Positions 18,489-26,183 of a stretch of DNA of 64,000 nt are shown here, piece after piece (positions within the stretch are counted from its first letter, which is position 1; each line of letters starts with the position of its first letter). The position numbers were made by a program, and so were the translations under genes. Source of the stretch: JACJVV01 sp964581515 (GTDB lineage Archaea > Nanobdellota > Nanobdellia > Woesearchaeales > JACJVV01); contig CAZOOV010000003.1 of the NCBI GenBank assembly GCA_964581515.1, positions 62,001 through 126,000 on the forward strand, in the 5' to 3' direction. The notes under the pieces are model-generated. The model was not told the DNA's origin, did no database searches, and saw only the letters and a program-made list of their open reading frames with translations.

Positions 18489-18593
18489 TTTGAATCCCTC
18501 CTTGATAGCTAACGCTACCTTATTTTATATTGTCTTAATATCGTAAGTCTGAATCTCTTCAGTTAATTCTAGAATATTGTGTGTGGAAGTATA

Positions 18594-18626
18594 TATATAA
18601 ACATGCGTTGTAGTGAAAGGTACAAC
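18594..18626 (-). promoter_or_regulatory. Operator/promoter C for the AAA/vWA operon
   Basis: The inverted repeat at 18607-18626 reads GTTGTAGTGAAAGGTACAAC on the plus strand; five bases separate it from a minus-strand TATA box TTTATATA at 18594-18601. The predicted RNA start is about 80 bases before the coiled-coil gene. Spacing and flanking GCATG match copy B exactly. Confidence 0.78.
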
Positions 18627-18655
18627 AAATGAGTGTTAGAATCAATTATTTGTGC

Positions 18656-19309
18656 TTATTTTCTTAAATTAGTCTGGACTGTCCTTGATGATCCTTCATA
18701 TGGATTATAATAGACTTTGTTGTAAGTAGTATGTCTTTTCTCTTGTGTTATTTGTGAGATTAAGTAACCAACAAATAGTACGCCACAATATGCAAGTAAA
18801 CCTCCTGCATCAACTGAACTATCTTCTTCTCCTGATTCATCATCAGAGCTTCCATATTCGCTTCCTAACCATACCAGTCCGCCTAGTATTGCAAGAGCTG
18901 TAAATGTGCCATCTCCTTTTGTAGTTCTTTTTGCGGTTGTTTCTTCAAACTTGTAATATCCAAAGTCCTTGAATTGTTTAGAAAGATTATATTTGCTTTT
19001 TAGATCGCTTCTTTCTACATCTGAAACAAGATCTCTTATATTTCTTCTTGTTTCTGATTCATTTCCAATCCTGATATTGCTTTTAATATTGTAGAATTTT
19101 TGCATATATGGCAGAGCTTTTTCAAATTCACCAGATGCATTCATTAGATCATCCAATGATTGGGGAGTTCTATCGACTAATTGTATTCTAGAAGCTGGAA
19201 TATTTCCTATTTTATATGATCTTGAGCTATAACTCGTTGTTGCGCATCCTGATAAGAACATAGTCGATGCAAGATATCCTGATAACAATGTTTTTGTTAA
19301 TGGCTTCAT
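18656..19309 (-). CDS. Lipoprotein of seven-member tandem family (L1)
   Basis: A 217-residue predicted lipoprotein with a basic start, a hydrophobic segment and lipobox LSGC (Cys22). After it come family motifs shared by the tandem set: a SLDDLMNASGEFEKALPYMQKF helix, a charged region with ends like DLVSDVERSDL, then FKDFGYYKFE. Two hydrophobic segments (about 130-150 and 167-187) flank an acidic SSDDESGEEDSS stretch, and the tail has YYNPY. The mature protein is probably lipid-anchored outside with two further membrane passes or hairpins. Its first 22 residues are nearly identical to L2 and L3, indicating recent duplication. It is the last gene of the lipoprotein operon; function unknown. 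Confidence 0.85.
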   Translation of the reverse strand: MKPLTKTLLSGYLASTMFLSGCATTSYSSRSYKIGNIPASRIQLVDRTPQSLDDLMNASGEFEKALPYMQKFYNIKSNIRIGNESETRRNIRDLVSDVERSDLKSKYNLSKQFKDFGYYKFEETTAKRTTKGDGTFTALAILGGLVWLGSEYGSSDDESGEEDSSVDAGGLLAYCGVLFVGYLISQITQEKRHTTYNKVYYNPYEGSSRTVQTNLRK

Positions 19310-19340
19310 TTTATGATCTTATTCTATGATTTCATTCTAT

Positions 19341-20024
19341 TCATGGAGCTCTTCTTATATGGTCATCTATTACTCTTTCTCTTCCATAATATGGTTGATA
19401 GTAGACTTTTCTGTAATGGCTTTTGCTATTTCTGCCACCTTTGTCAAGCTGATTATAAAGCCATCCTCCACCTATTCCTATGCCAAGCATCATCAATATT
19501 GCTTCTCCTCCTGGTGATTCATCATCTTCATTATATCCTGATTCTTCTTCTTCACTCTGAGCGTCGGCATACTCAAGGGCATAATAGACTACACCTGCTA
19601 ATATTGCAATTCCTAAAACAGTTAGAAGTCCTTCATCAGTTTTTGTTGTGGTAGTTATTTTGTCATATCTATAATATCCCCAATCTTTAACTTGAGAAGA
19701 TAACTCATACCTATTATAGAGACTGCTTCTTTCTATATCATATACAAGTGATTTTGTTTGTTTTCTTATATTATCTTGATTTCTTGTTGTGACATCTCCT
19801 TTTAGGTCATTGAACTTGTCTATGTAAGGGAGGCTTTTGTCAAAATTACCTGTGGCTTTGATTAGTGAGTCAATATCTCTTGGTTTTGATGTAGAGATTT
19901 CTAGTTTGCTTGGTGCTACTGATACTTTATGAATACTTGTTCTTGTACTAGTAGATGCACAGCCTGTAAGAAACATTGTTGATGCAAGATACCCTGATAA
20001 CAATGTTTTTGTTAATGGTTTCAT
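19341..20024 (-). CDS. Lipoprotein of seven-member tandem family (L2)
   Basis: A 227-residue paralog of L1 with lipobox LTGC (Cys22), the DIDSLIKATGNFDKSLPYIDKF helix, SLVYDIERSSL, VKDWGYYRYD, two hydrophobic segments around a Glu/Asp-rich patch (EEEESGYNEDDES) and a C-terminal YYQPYYGRERV motif. It starts 31 bases upstream of L1 and both share an almost identical signal peptide and upstream bases. It is one of the best-conserved members with respect to the C-terminal YYxPYY motif, which may be the functional end of the family. No enzymatic motif is present. Confidence 0.85.
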   Translation of the reverse strand: MKPLTKTLLSGYLASTMFLTGCASTSTRTSIHKVSVAPSKLEISTSKPRDIDSLIKATGNFDKSLPYIDKFNDLKGDVTTRNQDNIRKQTKSLVYDIERSSLYNRYELSSQVKDWGYYRYDKITTTTKTDEGLLTVLGIAILAGVVYYALEYADAQSEEEESGYNEDDESPGGEAILMMLGIGIGGGWLYNQLDKGGRNSKSHYRKVYYQPYYGRERVIDDHIRRAP

Positions 20025-20052
20025 TTTATGATCTTATCTATTTTTATCTTAT

Positions 20053-20712
20053 TTATCTTCCTTTTATATTTGTTTCAATTACACTTGTTCTATCGTAATA
20101 AGGAGTATAATATGTTTTTTTGTAAAAATTTTCATTTTTTCCTTTATGCAGTTTGTCAAGCAAAAGTACACCTGCGCAGTATGTTAACATTATTAAGACA
20201 GCTTCTCCACCTGTTGATTCTCCATCTTCACGTGCTTGGTCATCTTCTCTACTCTGTTGGTCAGCAAGCAGTAATCCTCCTAATGCAAGTCCTCCTCCAA
20301 TAACACTCACTTTATGTTTCTCAAGGAATGTTTTCTTTTGAATCTTATCCCATCTGTAATATCCAAAATTCTTCACTTGGTTTGTCAATACATATTTGTT
20401 CTTTACATCACTCTTTTCAATATCACTAGCAAGACTTCTAATCTGTCTTCTTACATAATCTTGGTTAGATGATGTTACACTGCTTTTTATCCTTTGGAAT
20501 TTCTGTATATAAGGAAATGCTTTATCATAATCTCCAGTAGCGCTTATCAACTCATCTAGTGTTCTTGGATTTCTATCAACTATCTTTATTCTTGACGGAG
20601 GGATACGTTCTATCCTGCTTGATTTTGTAGAATACTGTGTGGTCATGCATCCTGATAAGAATAGTGTTGATGCAAGATATGCTGACATTAATGTTCTTGT
20701 TAATGGTTTCAT
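20053..20712 (-). CDS. Lipoprotein of seven-member tandem family (L3)
   Basis: A 219-residue paralog with lipobox LSGC (Cys22), the TLDELISATGDYDKAFPYIQKF helix, SLASDIEKSDV, VKNFGYYRWD, two hydrophobic segments (about 132-150 and 168-188) and YYTPYYDRTSV near the end. An acidic stretch, SREDDQAREDGES, joins the two hydrophobic segments as in L1 and L2. Its ATG overlaps the stop of L4 by four bases, so L4 and L3 are translationally coupled. Sequence divergence from L1/L2 in the mature part, with a preserved signal peptide, suggests diversification after duplication. Confidence 0.85.
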   Translation of the reverse strand: MKPLTRTLMSAYLASTLFLSGCMTTQYSTKSSRIERIPPSRIKIVDRNPRTLDELISATGDYDKAFPYIQKFQRIKSSVTSSNQDYVRRQIRSLASDIEKSDVKNKYVLTNQVKNFGYYRWDKIQKKTFLEKHKVSVIGGGLALGGLLLADQQSREDDQAREDGESTGGEAVLIMLTYCAGVLLLDKLHKGKNENFYKKTYYTPYYDRTSVIETNIKGR

Positions 20713-21377
20713 TTTGGTCTTGGTAAGTTTTCCTCAATTGTTTCTAATTTGTCATAATATGGTTGATAATATGATTTATTGTAATAAGTATTATGTGATT
20801 CTTTGAATAAATTTTGTAATGCTCCTATTGATACTAATGATAATAATCCTGCTGTTATAGCAAACGATTCTCCTTGGCTGTAATTGTCTGCACTATCTGC
20901 TTCAGATACTAAATATGAAATTCCTATTATGCCACCAATCCATAAGAGGACTGTACCTGCTTTATTCTGATTGTATGCTTTATGTTTGACCCTATCAAAT
21001 CTATAGTAGCCAAAATCCTTAATCTCTTGTGAGAGTAGAAGTTTATTATCTAACCTGCTATGGTCTATATCATATACTAATCTTCTTATGTCAGTAGTGG
21101 GTTTATACTCTAAATCACTCTTTATTTTCTTTTTTATATTTCCTAATCTATCAGTATATTGGAATGTTTTTGATGCATCTTTATTAGCTTGCATAAGTTC
21201 ATCAAGACTCAAAGTTTTTGTTTGCCTTTTTTCAACAAATTCTACTCTTACTGGTTGTATATCTGATATACTGTGTTTTGTAGAAGAATAACTATGGGAG
21301 ATACATCCTGCAGTAAGTAATTGAGATGCTAAATATAATGAAAGTGCAGTTTTTGTTATAGTTTTTGGCATCTTCAT
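20709..21377 (-). CDS. Lipoprotein of seven-member tandem family (L4)
   Basis: A 222-residue paralog with lipobox TAGC (Cys25), helix SLDELMQANKDASKTFQYTDRL, RRLVYDIDHSRL, IKDFGYYRFD, hydrophobic segments near 141-160 and 173-193, and the tail YYQPYYDKLETIEENL. It differs from L1-L3 in its signal sequence but keeps all mature-region landmarks. It overlaps L3 by four bases and follows L5 by six, so the central part of the operon is the most tightly packed. Membrane topology should match L1-L3. No function can be assigned. Confidence 0.85.
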   Translation of the reverse strand: MKMPKTITKTALSLYLASQLLTAGCISHSYSSTKHSISDIQPVRVEFVEKRQTKTLSLDELMQANKDASKTFQYTDRLGNIKKKIKSDLEYKPTTDIRRLVYDIDHSRLDNKLLLSQEIKDFGYYRFDRVKHKAYNQNKAGTVLLWIGGIIGISYLVSEADSADNYSQGESFAITAGLLSLVSIGALQNLFKESHNTYYNKSYYQPYYDKLETIEENLPRPK

Positions 21378-21383
21378 CTTATC

Positions 21384-22064
21384 TTACCTTTTTTTCTGTG
21401 TCCCATAATAAGGATTTATCCTATATGTCTTTCTTATTGTTTTATCTGTCCTGTCACCAAATGAGTCAAGTATGAAATTCCAAAGAAAATAACTTACTAC
21501 TCCTGAAATGACTGCTTCTGCATCAGGACTGTCATCAGTATCGCCATTTCTTTCTATCTCTTGTTGTTTTGCATAATAAACTCCTGCACCTGTTAGTGTT
21601 GCTAGGAATAAAGATGTTGTCTGATGCTGGAATCTTCTTTCTTTTACTATTGTGTCAGTCCTATAATATGTGAAATTCTTTACTGTGCTGGCCATCTGTG
21701 ATCTATTTCTAATATCACTATGTTCAATATCATAGACAAGCTGTCTTATATCTCGTCTTGGGTTGTATATATAGCTGGATCTTTGATTTGAACCATAATT
21801 TGATTTATGTCCAATCCCTGATTTAATGTCTTCAAATCTCCTGGAGAACTGCATCGCTTCATTAGCTCTTCCGCTTGCTGCCATCATCTCTTCAAGACTA
21901 TGTGGACGCTCATTCATTGTAGGGATGTATTGTGTTGATCTTACTACTCTACTTGATCCCCTATTACTGTAACTGACTGAACTACACCCAGTCAATAGCA
22001 TAGTTGCAACTATTGGATATGTTATTGCAGTTCTTAGTTTACTTTTTAGGGTTTTATTTTTCAT
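21384..22064 (-). CDS. Lipoprotein of seven-member tandem family (L5)
   Basis: A 226-residue member with a longer basic start and lipobox LTGC (Cys27). It keeps SLEEMMAASGRANEAMQFSRRF, RQLVYDIEHSDI, VKNFTYYRTD, a hydrophobic segment LFLATLTGAGVYYA, an acidic DTDDSPDAEA patch, a second hydrophobic region, and a shortened tail ending NPYYGTQKKR. The Ser/Tyr/Asn-rich insert before the DIRQLV motif is specific to this copy. It lies between L6 (10 bases) and L4 (6 bases). Membership rests on the ordered motifs, not on overall identity, which is low. Confidence 0.82.
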   Translation of the reverse strand: MKNKTLKSKLRTAITYPIVATMLLTGCSSVSYSNRGSSRVVRSTQYIPTMNERPHSLEEMMAASGRANEAMQFSRRFEDIKSGIGHKSNYGSNQRSSYIYNPRRDIRQLVYDIEHSDIRNRSQMASTVKNFTYYRTDTIVKERRFQHQTTSLFLATLTGAGVYYAKQQEIERNGDTDDSPDAEAVISGVVSYFLWNFILDSFGDRTDKTIRKTYRINPYYGTQKKR

Positions 22065-22074
22065 TTTTTATATC

Positions 22075-22668
22075 TTAATTTCTACTATCGTAAAAGACTC
22101 CACTGTTTGTTCTTTTTGTATGATATCTATAACTCCTTACTTTCTTTTTTTTACCTGAAAAAGCATTTACATCATATACTGTAACTTTAAATTTATGTAG
22201 AATATAACCAAATCCTGTCAATGGATTATTTCTCCAGTGAGCTTGTGATTTTTCTTCTTCTTGTCTGTAAGTAAATCCTTTTATTGCATCTAGTAAAGGA
22301 TCTTTTTCTTTTAGATTGCTTCTGAGAACATTTCTATATAAAGTATGTATATCTTGATGAGGATCATAATCTTTTGAATATTTAGATTCACCACGGGATT
22401 TCATAGTCTCTCTTATATCTTCAAGTTGCCCCCAATATCTTTGGCTTATTTCGAATTCTTCTTTAGCAGACATAATCTCTTCTAAGCTTTGCGGGTTTTG
22501 GTTAGGAATAATTGTTCTTATTCTAGAGCCACCACTATTTTCAAAGCTAGTGCCAGGAGTTCCTATTGGTTTGAAATCAAGACATCCTGATGTTAATACT
22601 AATGATACTAATGCAGGAATAGTTGTTTTTTTTGTTATTGTTTTAACTAATTTTATTGCGTATTTCAT
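22075..22668 (-). CDS. Divergent lipoprotein of the tandem family (L6)
   Basis: A 197-residue, divergent member with lipobox TSGC (Cys29) and the N-terminal family helix SLEEIMSAKEEFEISQRYWGQL, then DIHTLYRNVLRSNL and a remnant IKGFTYRQEE. The two hydrophobic segments and the YYxPYY tail of the other members are missing; instead the C-terminus is basic (GKKKKVRSYRYHTKR). It is therefore a purely lipid-anchored version without the membrane hairpin. It may have lost function or taken a different one inside the set. Confidence 0.75.
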   Translation of the reverse strand: MKYAIKLVKTITKKTTIPALVSLVLTSGCLDFKPIGTPGTSFENSGGSRIRTIIPNQNPQSLEEIMSAKEEFEISQRYWGQLEDIRETMKSRGESKYSKDYDPHQDIHTLYRNVLRSNLKEKDPLLDAIKGFTYRQEEEKSQAHWRNNPLTGFGYILHKFKVTVYDVNAFSGKKKKVRSYRYHTKRTNSGVFYDSRN

Positions 22669-22677
22669 TTTTAGACT

Positions 22678-23343
22678 TTAGAACCTCTTTTCATAATATG
22701 GTTTTATGAGAATTCTTTCATTTGAACTGCTGCTTGTACTAAAGCCATCTCCTATGAGATAAACAAGTCCTTTCCAGGCAAATCCTGCTGCAAGAAATAT
22801 CCCACAACCAATCAATATATCTTCTCCCTCAATACTATAAGAATCTCCTTTTTCGCTTTCTTCAATATTGCTTCCAATATACCAACCTGCTGCTCCAAGA
22901 CCAATAAGTACAGCTGAACTATTTGCAAAGTCTTCATCGACTCCTCCTAACCCTGTATCAAATGTTGTTGTTTTTCTTGTTTCATTGTAATAACTGAAAT
23001 TTTTTACAGTATCTGCAAGACTTTTCTTTTCAGCTATATTACTTGATTCAATATCATCAACAAGACTTACAATATCATCTCTTGGATCATACCAACTTTG
23101 TTTTTCGGTCTTATATTTTATATCTTCAAGTCGTTTGATATAACCTATGGCTTCTTCTTTCTGATGAACTTTATTGTATAAGTCATCAAAAGTTCTAGGA
23201 TAATCCTGGCTGACAACTGCTCTTTTCTGAGGTGCAGAGCTTCTGCCTGTAATCTGGGTGCTTGTTGCGCAACCGCTAAGTAACATAGAAACAACTAATG
23301 GAAGTGTTACTGCCTTTTTTAACCCCTTAACCCTTCTGTGCAT
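22678..23343 (-). CDS. Lipoprotein of seven-member tandem family (L7), first in operon
   Basis: A 221-residue member with lipobox LSGC (Cys25), TFDDLYNKVHQKEEAIGYIKRL, SLVDDIESSNI, VKNFSYYNE, two hydrophobic segments (about 138-155 and 172-195) and a short tail IKPYYEKRF. It is the promoter-proximal gene: a minus-strand TATA box TTTATATG at 23363-23370 lies about 22 bases before the ATG, so the mRNA is probably leaderless. The island operator is not present at this promoter, so the lipoproteins may be expressed separately from the AAA/vWA genes. Confidence 0.82.
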   Translation of the reverse strand: MHRRVKGLKKAVTLPLVVSMLLSGCATSTQITGRSSAPQKRAVVSQDYPRTFDDLYNKVHQKEEAIGYIKRLEDIKYKTEKQSWYDPRDDIVSLVDDIESSNIAEKKSLADTVKNFSYYNETRKTTTFDTGLGGVDEDFANSSAVLIGLGAAGWYIGSNIEESEKGDSYSIEGEDILIGCGIFLAAGFAWKGLVYLIGDGFSTSSSSNERILIKPYYEKRF

Positions 23344-23448
23344 GTTGACGTAATTGAATTTGCATATAAAAACTTTACTGTAATTGCTATTATTTAGTGG
23401 TGATTCAAGTTGGAATGGATTTAGGATATATGATATTATTATATTTAG

Positions 23449-23979
23449 TTAGATATATATGATATTCTTATGCAGATTATGGTTGTTTATGTTTGTTGCT
23501 TGAATTTGTTGGTTGAGATCGCTACTTTTTCCGCCTCTTTTTTGATGTAATTGTGCTAAATAATCTCCTTCCATTATCAATATGCCATATCTTTTAGCTT
23601 CAGCTCTGATCTGATCATCAAATCTAGAGTTTGTTACAAGGCAGCCTATGTCTGCTCCTACAAAATTCTTTGTCTCTGCTATCTGTTCTAATGGGCCTCT
23701 TATCACTACTGTAGAATCTGTCCTTCCTTTCTCAACTTCGCTTCTGGCTTTGTATTTTATCTCTCCATTTGATGAATATTTTGCTTCAAGAATGACTTGT
23801 GAGATTCTTCCTTCTTGCACTATATCATATGTGAGATCTACTTGTCTGTATATTCTCTTCTTTTTTGTGTAAACTTTTCTGTATTCTACATTTCTTAAAA
23901 CATTCTGAAAGCCAAGGTCATCTAGAAGAAGCTCCAACCATACTTCAAATCGTGTACCTATTACTTTTTGTTGATTCAT
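23449..23979 (-). CDS. PD-(D/E)xK (Mrr-like) nuclease-fold protein
   Basis: This 176-residue protein has a GTRFEVWLELLLDDLGF start helix, then RQVDLTYDI and VILEAKY, giving the D-x(n)-E-x-K catalytic arrangement of restriction-endonuclease-like folds. The later LVTNSRFDDQIRAEAKRYGILIMEGDYLAQL closely resembles the end of Mrr-type catalytic domains. No DNA-recognition domain is attached, so specificity would come from a partner, or it may serve in repair. It lies 68 bases after the small-membrane-protein operon and could be its last gene. I see no methyltransferase beside it, which argues against a classical restriction system. Confidence 0.8.
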   Translation of the reverse strand: MNQQKVIGTRFEVWLELLLDDLGFQNVLRNVEYRKVYTKKKRIYRQVDLTYDIVQEGRISQVILEAKYSSNGEIKYKARSEVEKGRTDSTVVIRGPLEQIAETKNFVGADIGCLVTNSRFDDQIRAEAKRYGILIMEGDYLAQLHQKRGGKSSDLNQQIQATNINNHNLHKNIIYI

Positions 23980-24047
23980 GATTCTGATCTCTACTTTTTT
24001 TCTTGTTTCTATCTTTTTTGTTACTATTTCTGTTATTACTTTTCTTG

Positions 24048-24275
24048 TTAAACATGTTTAAGATCTTTGTATGCCTTGAAACCTTGATAAGCTGTAAAGC
24101 AATAAGCTGCAACATCTATCAAATCTGGAGCATTAAGAGCATTGAGGCAGAGTATTGCTGCTCCACCTATTGCTGTCTTTGCAATATGACTCTTTAACAT
24201 AACTGGACTACCTTGATAGTTTACTGTCTGATCAACTGCTCTGCTTATCTTTTGTGTAATGTCTTCAAGGCTCAT
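24048..24275 (-). CDS. Small hypothetical membrane protein (75 aa)
   Basis: A 75-residue protein with a soluble helix (about 1-30) and a hydrophobic stretch (about 32-62, TAIGGAAILCLNALNAPDLI and following) that could be one long or two short membrane helices, ending KAYKDLKHV. It overlaps the preceding gene by four bases (ATGA type), so it is translated with it. It is not recognised. Its place at the end of the Lrp-led operon suggests it works with the other three small membrane proteins encoded there. Confidence 0.7.
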   Translation of the reverse strand: MSLEDITQKISRAVDQTVNYQGSPVMLKSHIAKTAIGGAAILCLNALNAPDLIDVAAYCFTAYQGFKAYKDLKHV

Positions 24276-24574
24276 TTTGGTAATGGTACATTGTTTGTAA
24301 CTAATTGTTCTGCTGGAACAGATCCTTTTGCTTCTCTTGAGATTTGTGATTCATATAATTCAAATACTCTATCTCCAAGAGTTAGTTTCAATGGTGTTAC
24401 TTCATTGCTTGGTGTAGCTACCATCGCTTTGTTTTGTTGTATTGATAATTCATATAATGCCTGGCTTGGTTCGCTTGCTTGTGAATCTGCAGGTCTTCTT
24501 GGACCGACAAGATACATACCCACTGCACCAACAGCTACTGCTGTACTATATCCGATAACTTGTTTTAGATTCAT
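24272..24574 (-). CDS. Small hypothetical membrane-anchored protein (100 aa)
   Basis: A 100-residue protein with one N-terminal hydrophobic segment (VIGYSTAVAVGAVGMYLV, about 6-23) followed by a basic-Pro PRRP and a soluble domain rich in Glu, Ser and Pro. The layout suggests a single-pass membrane protein with the C-terminal part outside or in the cytoplasm; topology cannot be decided. It overlaps both neighbours by four bases. No family recognised. Confidence 0.7.
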   Translation of the reverse strand: MNLKQVIGYSTAVAVGAVGMYLVGPRRPADSQASEPSQALYELSIQQNKAMVATPSNEVTPLKLTLGDRVFELYESQISREAKGSVPAEQLVTNNVPLPK

Positions 24575-24882
24575 TCTAGATTCCTCCTGACTAATTTGTC
24601 TATTGATTGTTTTTCTAATTCTTCTGGCTTCACTGCAAATGAAGCTAAGTCATAAGTCACATATGGAAATGCCCTTCCACCTTCCATCTTATACATTACG
24701 CTATAGTTCTGAGACTGTCCTAGTCCTTGAACCACAGGGTCTATTACCTCTTCTTCCTGTTTTTGACCGCATCCACCAATCGCTAACATGTATCCGATTG
24801 CTGGGTATATGACTGCTTTTGCAATTTCTTCACATATCCTGTGTCCTAATTTTTCATGTATTAGTATGACCATATTAATCAC
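24571..24882 (-). CDS. Small hypothetical protein with possible lipobox (103 aa)
   Basis: The 103-residue protein has an unusual amphipathic start (HEKLGHRICEEIAKAV) and then a hydrophobic stretch ending IGGC at about residues 35-38, which could be a late lipobox. The soluble remainder contains a basic-aromatic segment (GRAFPYVTYDLASF). The start could lie at a later Met (about residue 32) but the four-base overlap with the upstream gene favours the long form. Function unknown; co-translated with the neighbouring membrane proteins. Confidence 0.65.
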   Translation of the reverse strand: MINMVILIHEKLGHRICEEIAKAVIYPAIGYMLAIGGCGQKQEEEVIDPVVQGLGQSQNYSVMYKMEGGRAFPYVTYDLASFAVKPEELEKQSIDKLVRRNLE

Positions 24883-25562
24883 TCTCCTACAGGTCGTGCA
24901 ACTTGATTTGTAGCTGGTTTTTTATCAAGAAGTCCGCTTACGTAATCTCTTGAAGAGCTATATAGTTCTGCAGATCTTGTTTTTGCTCTTTGTGCTGCTG
25001 TTATTATCGGTTGGTCGATGTTTTCTTTGACCCATTCTGGTTTAAGGTCGTTGACTTTCTCACCTAATCCACTAACTCTTTCTTTTAATGTTGGTTTTGA
25101 TTGATATGCTTCTGCAGGGTCAGGAACTTCTGGCATCTGAGGAGCTTCTTTTTTCTCTAATGCTTGTGAGAGATATCCTAATGCGATCTCTCTTTTTGTA
25201 TCGTCATCAAGCATATTGAAATTATCTGCAACATATTGTGCCTTTTTCTCTTCAGGTATGAATGAGAATACTTTGTCAGGATTGTCTGCTACATATCCTT
25301 GAAGGACCGTATCTTGAATCGGTTCTATTTTTGCAAGCCCTACTGCCAATTCATAGTTCTTAGAATCCATGCCCTGCATCTGTTCTTGCATCTCTAAAGT
25401 TGTCTTTTCTAAATCTGATATTTTTTGTTGTTGTTCTTGTTTTGCTCTTTGAGAGCTCTTATACATATCTATAAGCTTACCTCCTCCAACATAGCTGCCT
25501 GCAAGAACTCCTGCTGCTAATGCTGTCACCAAAACACCTTTTATGAACTTACCCATTTTCAT
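24879..25562 (-). CDS. Membrane-anchored coiled-coil protein
   Basis: A 227-residue protein with an N-terminal membrane anchor or uncleaved signal (GVLVTALAAGVLAGSYVGGG, about 9-28), a coiled coil (about 35-65, QQKISDLEKTTLEMQEQMQGM), a helical central domain and a Pro-rich C-terminal tail. It begins four bases inside the end of the Lrp-family gene. The organisation resembles membrane-tethered scaffold proteins, without catalytic features. It is not recognised as a family. Together with the three smaller genes downstream it may form a membrane complex under operator D. Confidence 0.75.
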   Translation of the reverse strand: MKMGKFIKGVLVTALAAGVLAGSYVGGGKLIDMYKSSQRAKQEQQQKISDLEKTTLEMQEQMQGMDSKNYELAVGLAKIEPIQDTVLQGYVADNPDKVFSFIPEEKKAQYVADNFNMLDDDTKREIALGYLSQALEKKEAPQMPEVPDPAEAYQSKPTLKERVSGLGEKVNDLKPEWVKENIDQPIITAAQRAKTRSAELYSSSRDYVSGLLDKKPATNQVARPVGE

Positions 25563-25996
25563 TCTCCTCCATTCATGAAATTTTCACTTATTATCTGGTC
25601 TGTTATGAAGCTTGAATGCTTCCTTTCAATATCCTGTTTTTCTAATTCTTCCATAAAACTCTGCATCTCATCCATCTTTTGAAATATGCAATCCATTATG
25701 AAATTGTATTCTCCTTCTGTACTAAATGCAGTGTTTATGTTTGGATTATCATTTATGAACTCACTAAATTTATTCTTGTCTTTTGTATTAATCATGAGAT
25801 GTAATCTTATATTGTAGCCAATTGATGGGAAATCAAGTATTGATGTATGTTTTTTTATGATATTTTTCTCTTGAAGTTTTATCCTGTCGTATATTGTCGA
25901 CGTAGGTATCTTTGTGACTTTTGATATATTTGTCAATGTCTGTCTTGCATTGCTTCTCAATTCAGATATTATTTTCATGTCACTTTCTTTTATCAT
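25559..25996 (-). CDS. Lrp/AsnC-family transcriptional regulator
   Basis: A 145-residue regulator with an N-terminal helix-turn-helix (MKIISELRSNARQTLTNIS, then IPTSTIYDRIKLQEKNIIK) and a C-terminal alpha-beta domain (LDFPSIGYNIRLHLMIN, NTAFSTEGEYNFIMDCIF) characteristic of the ligand-binding RAM/AsnC half. Such proteins form octamers that respond to amino acids. I chose ATG 25996 over GTG 26011 because GAGG lies upstream of that ATG; the longer form is possible. It leads a five-gene operon with overlapping genes and is controlled by operator D, linking two regulator families in the island. Confidence 0.88.
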   Translation of the reverse strand: MIKESDMKIISELRSNARQTLTNISKVTKIPTSTIYDRIKLQEKNIIKKHTSILDFPSIGYNIRLHLMINTKDKNKFSEFINDNPNINTAFSTEGEYNFIMDCIFQKMDEMQSFMEELEKQDIERKHSSFITDQIISENFMNGGE

Positions 25997-26052
25997 GTTG
26001 TTATACCTCACGCTCTTTTTCGAAAATTATGTAACTTTAGAAGTAGATTTTC

Positions 26053-26085
26053 TATTTAAAGATGCGTTGTAGTAATCAGTACAAC
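26053..26085 (-). promoter_or_regulatory. Operator/promoter D for the Lrp-led operon
   Basis: The inverted repeat at 26066-26085 reads GTTGTAGTAATCAGTACAAC on the plus strand. Five bases separate it from a minus-strand TATA box TTTAAATA at 26053-26060; RNA would start near 26030, about 34 bases before ATG 25996. Spacing equals that in copies A, B and C, and the five-base spacer (GCATC on the minus strand) nearly matches B and C. Confidence 0.78.
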
Positions 26086-26183
26086 ATTTTGCATGTGTTT
26101 TCTGGAAGATTTCCGAGTGACTCGGAATGAATTGTATTTGTGAAAACACAGATTTTAAATAAACAGTTTCATTATCATATTAT

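Noticed and set aside
23449..23979. Restriction-modification system
   Set aside because: The Mrr-like protein has no adjacent DNA methyltransferase or specificity gene; the nearest methyltransferase (27240-27857) looks like a small-molecule type.
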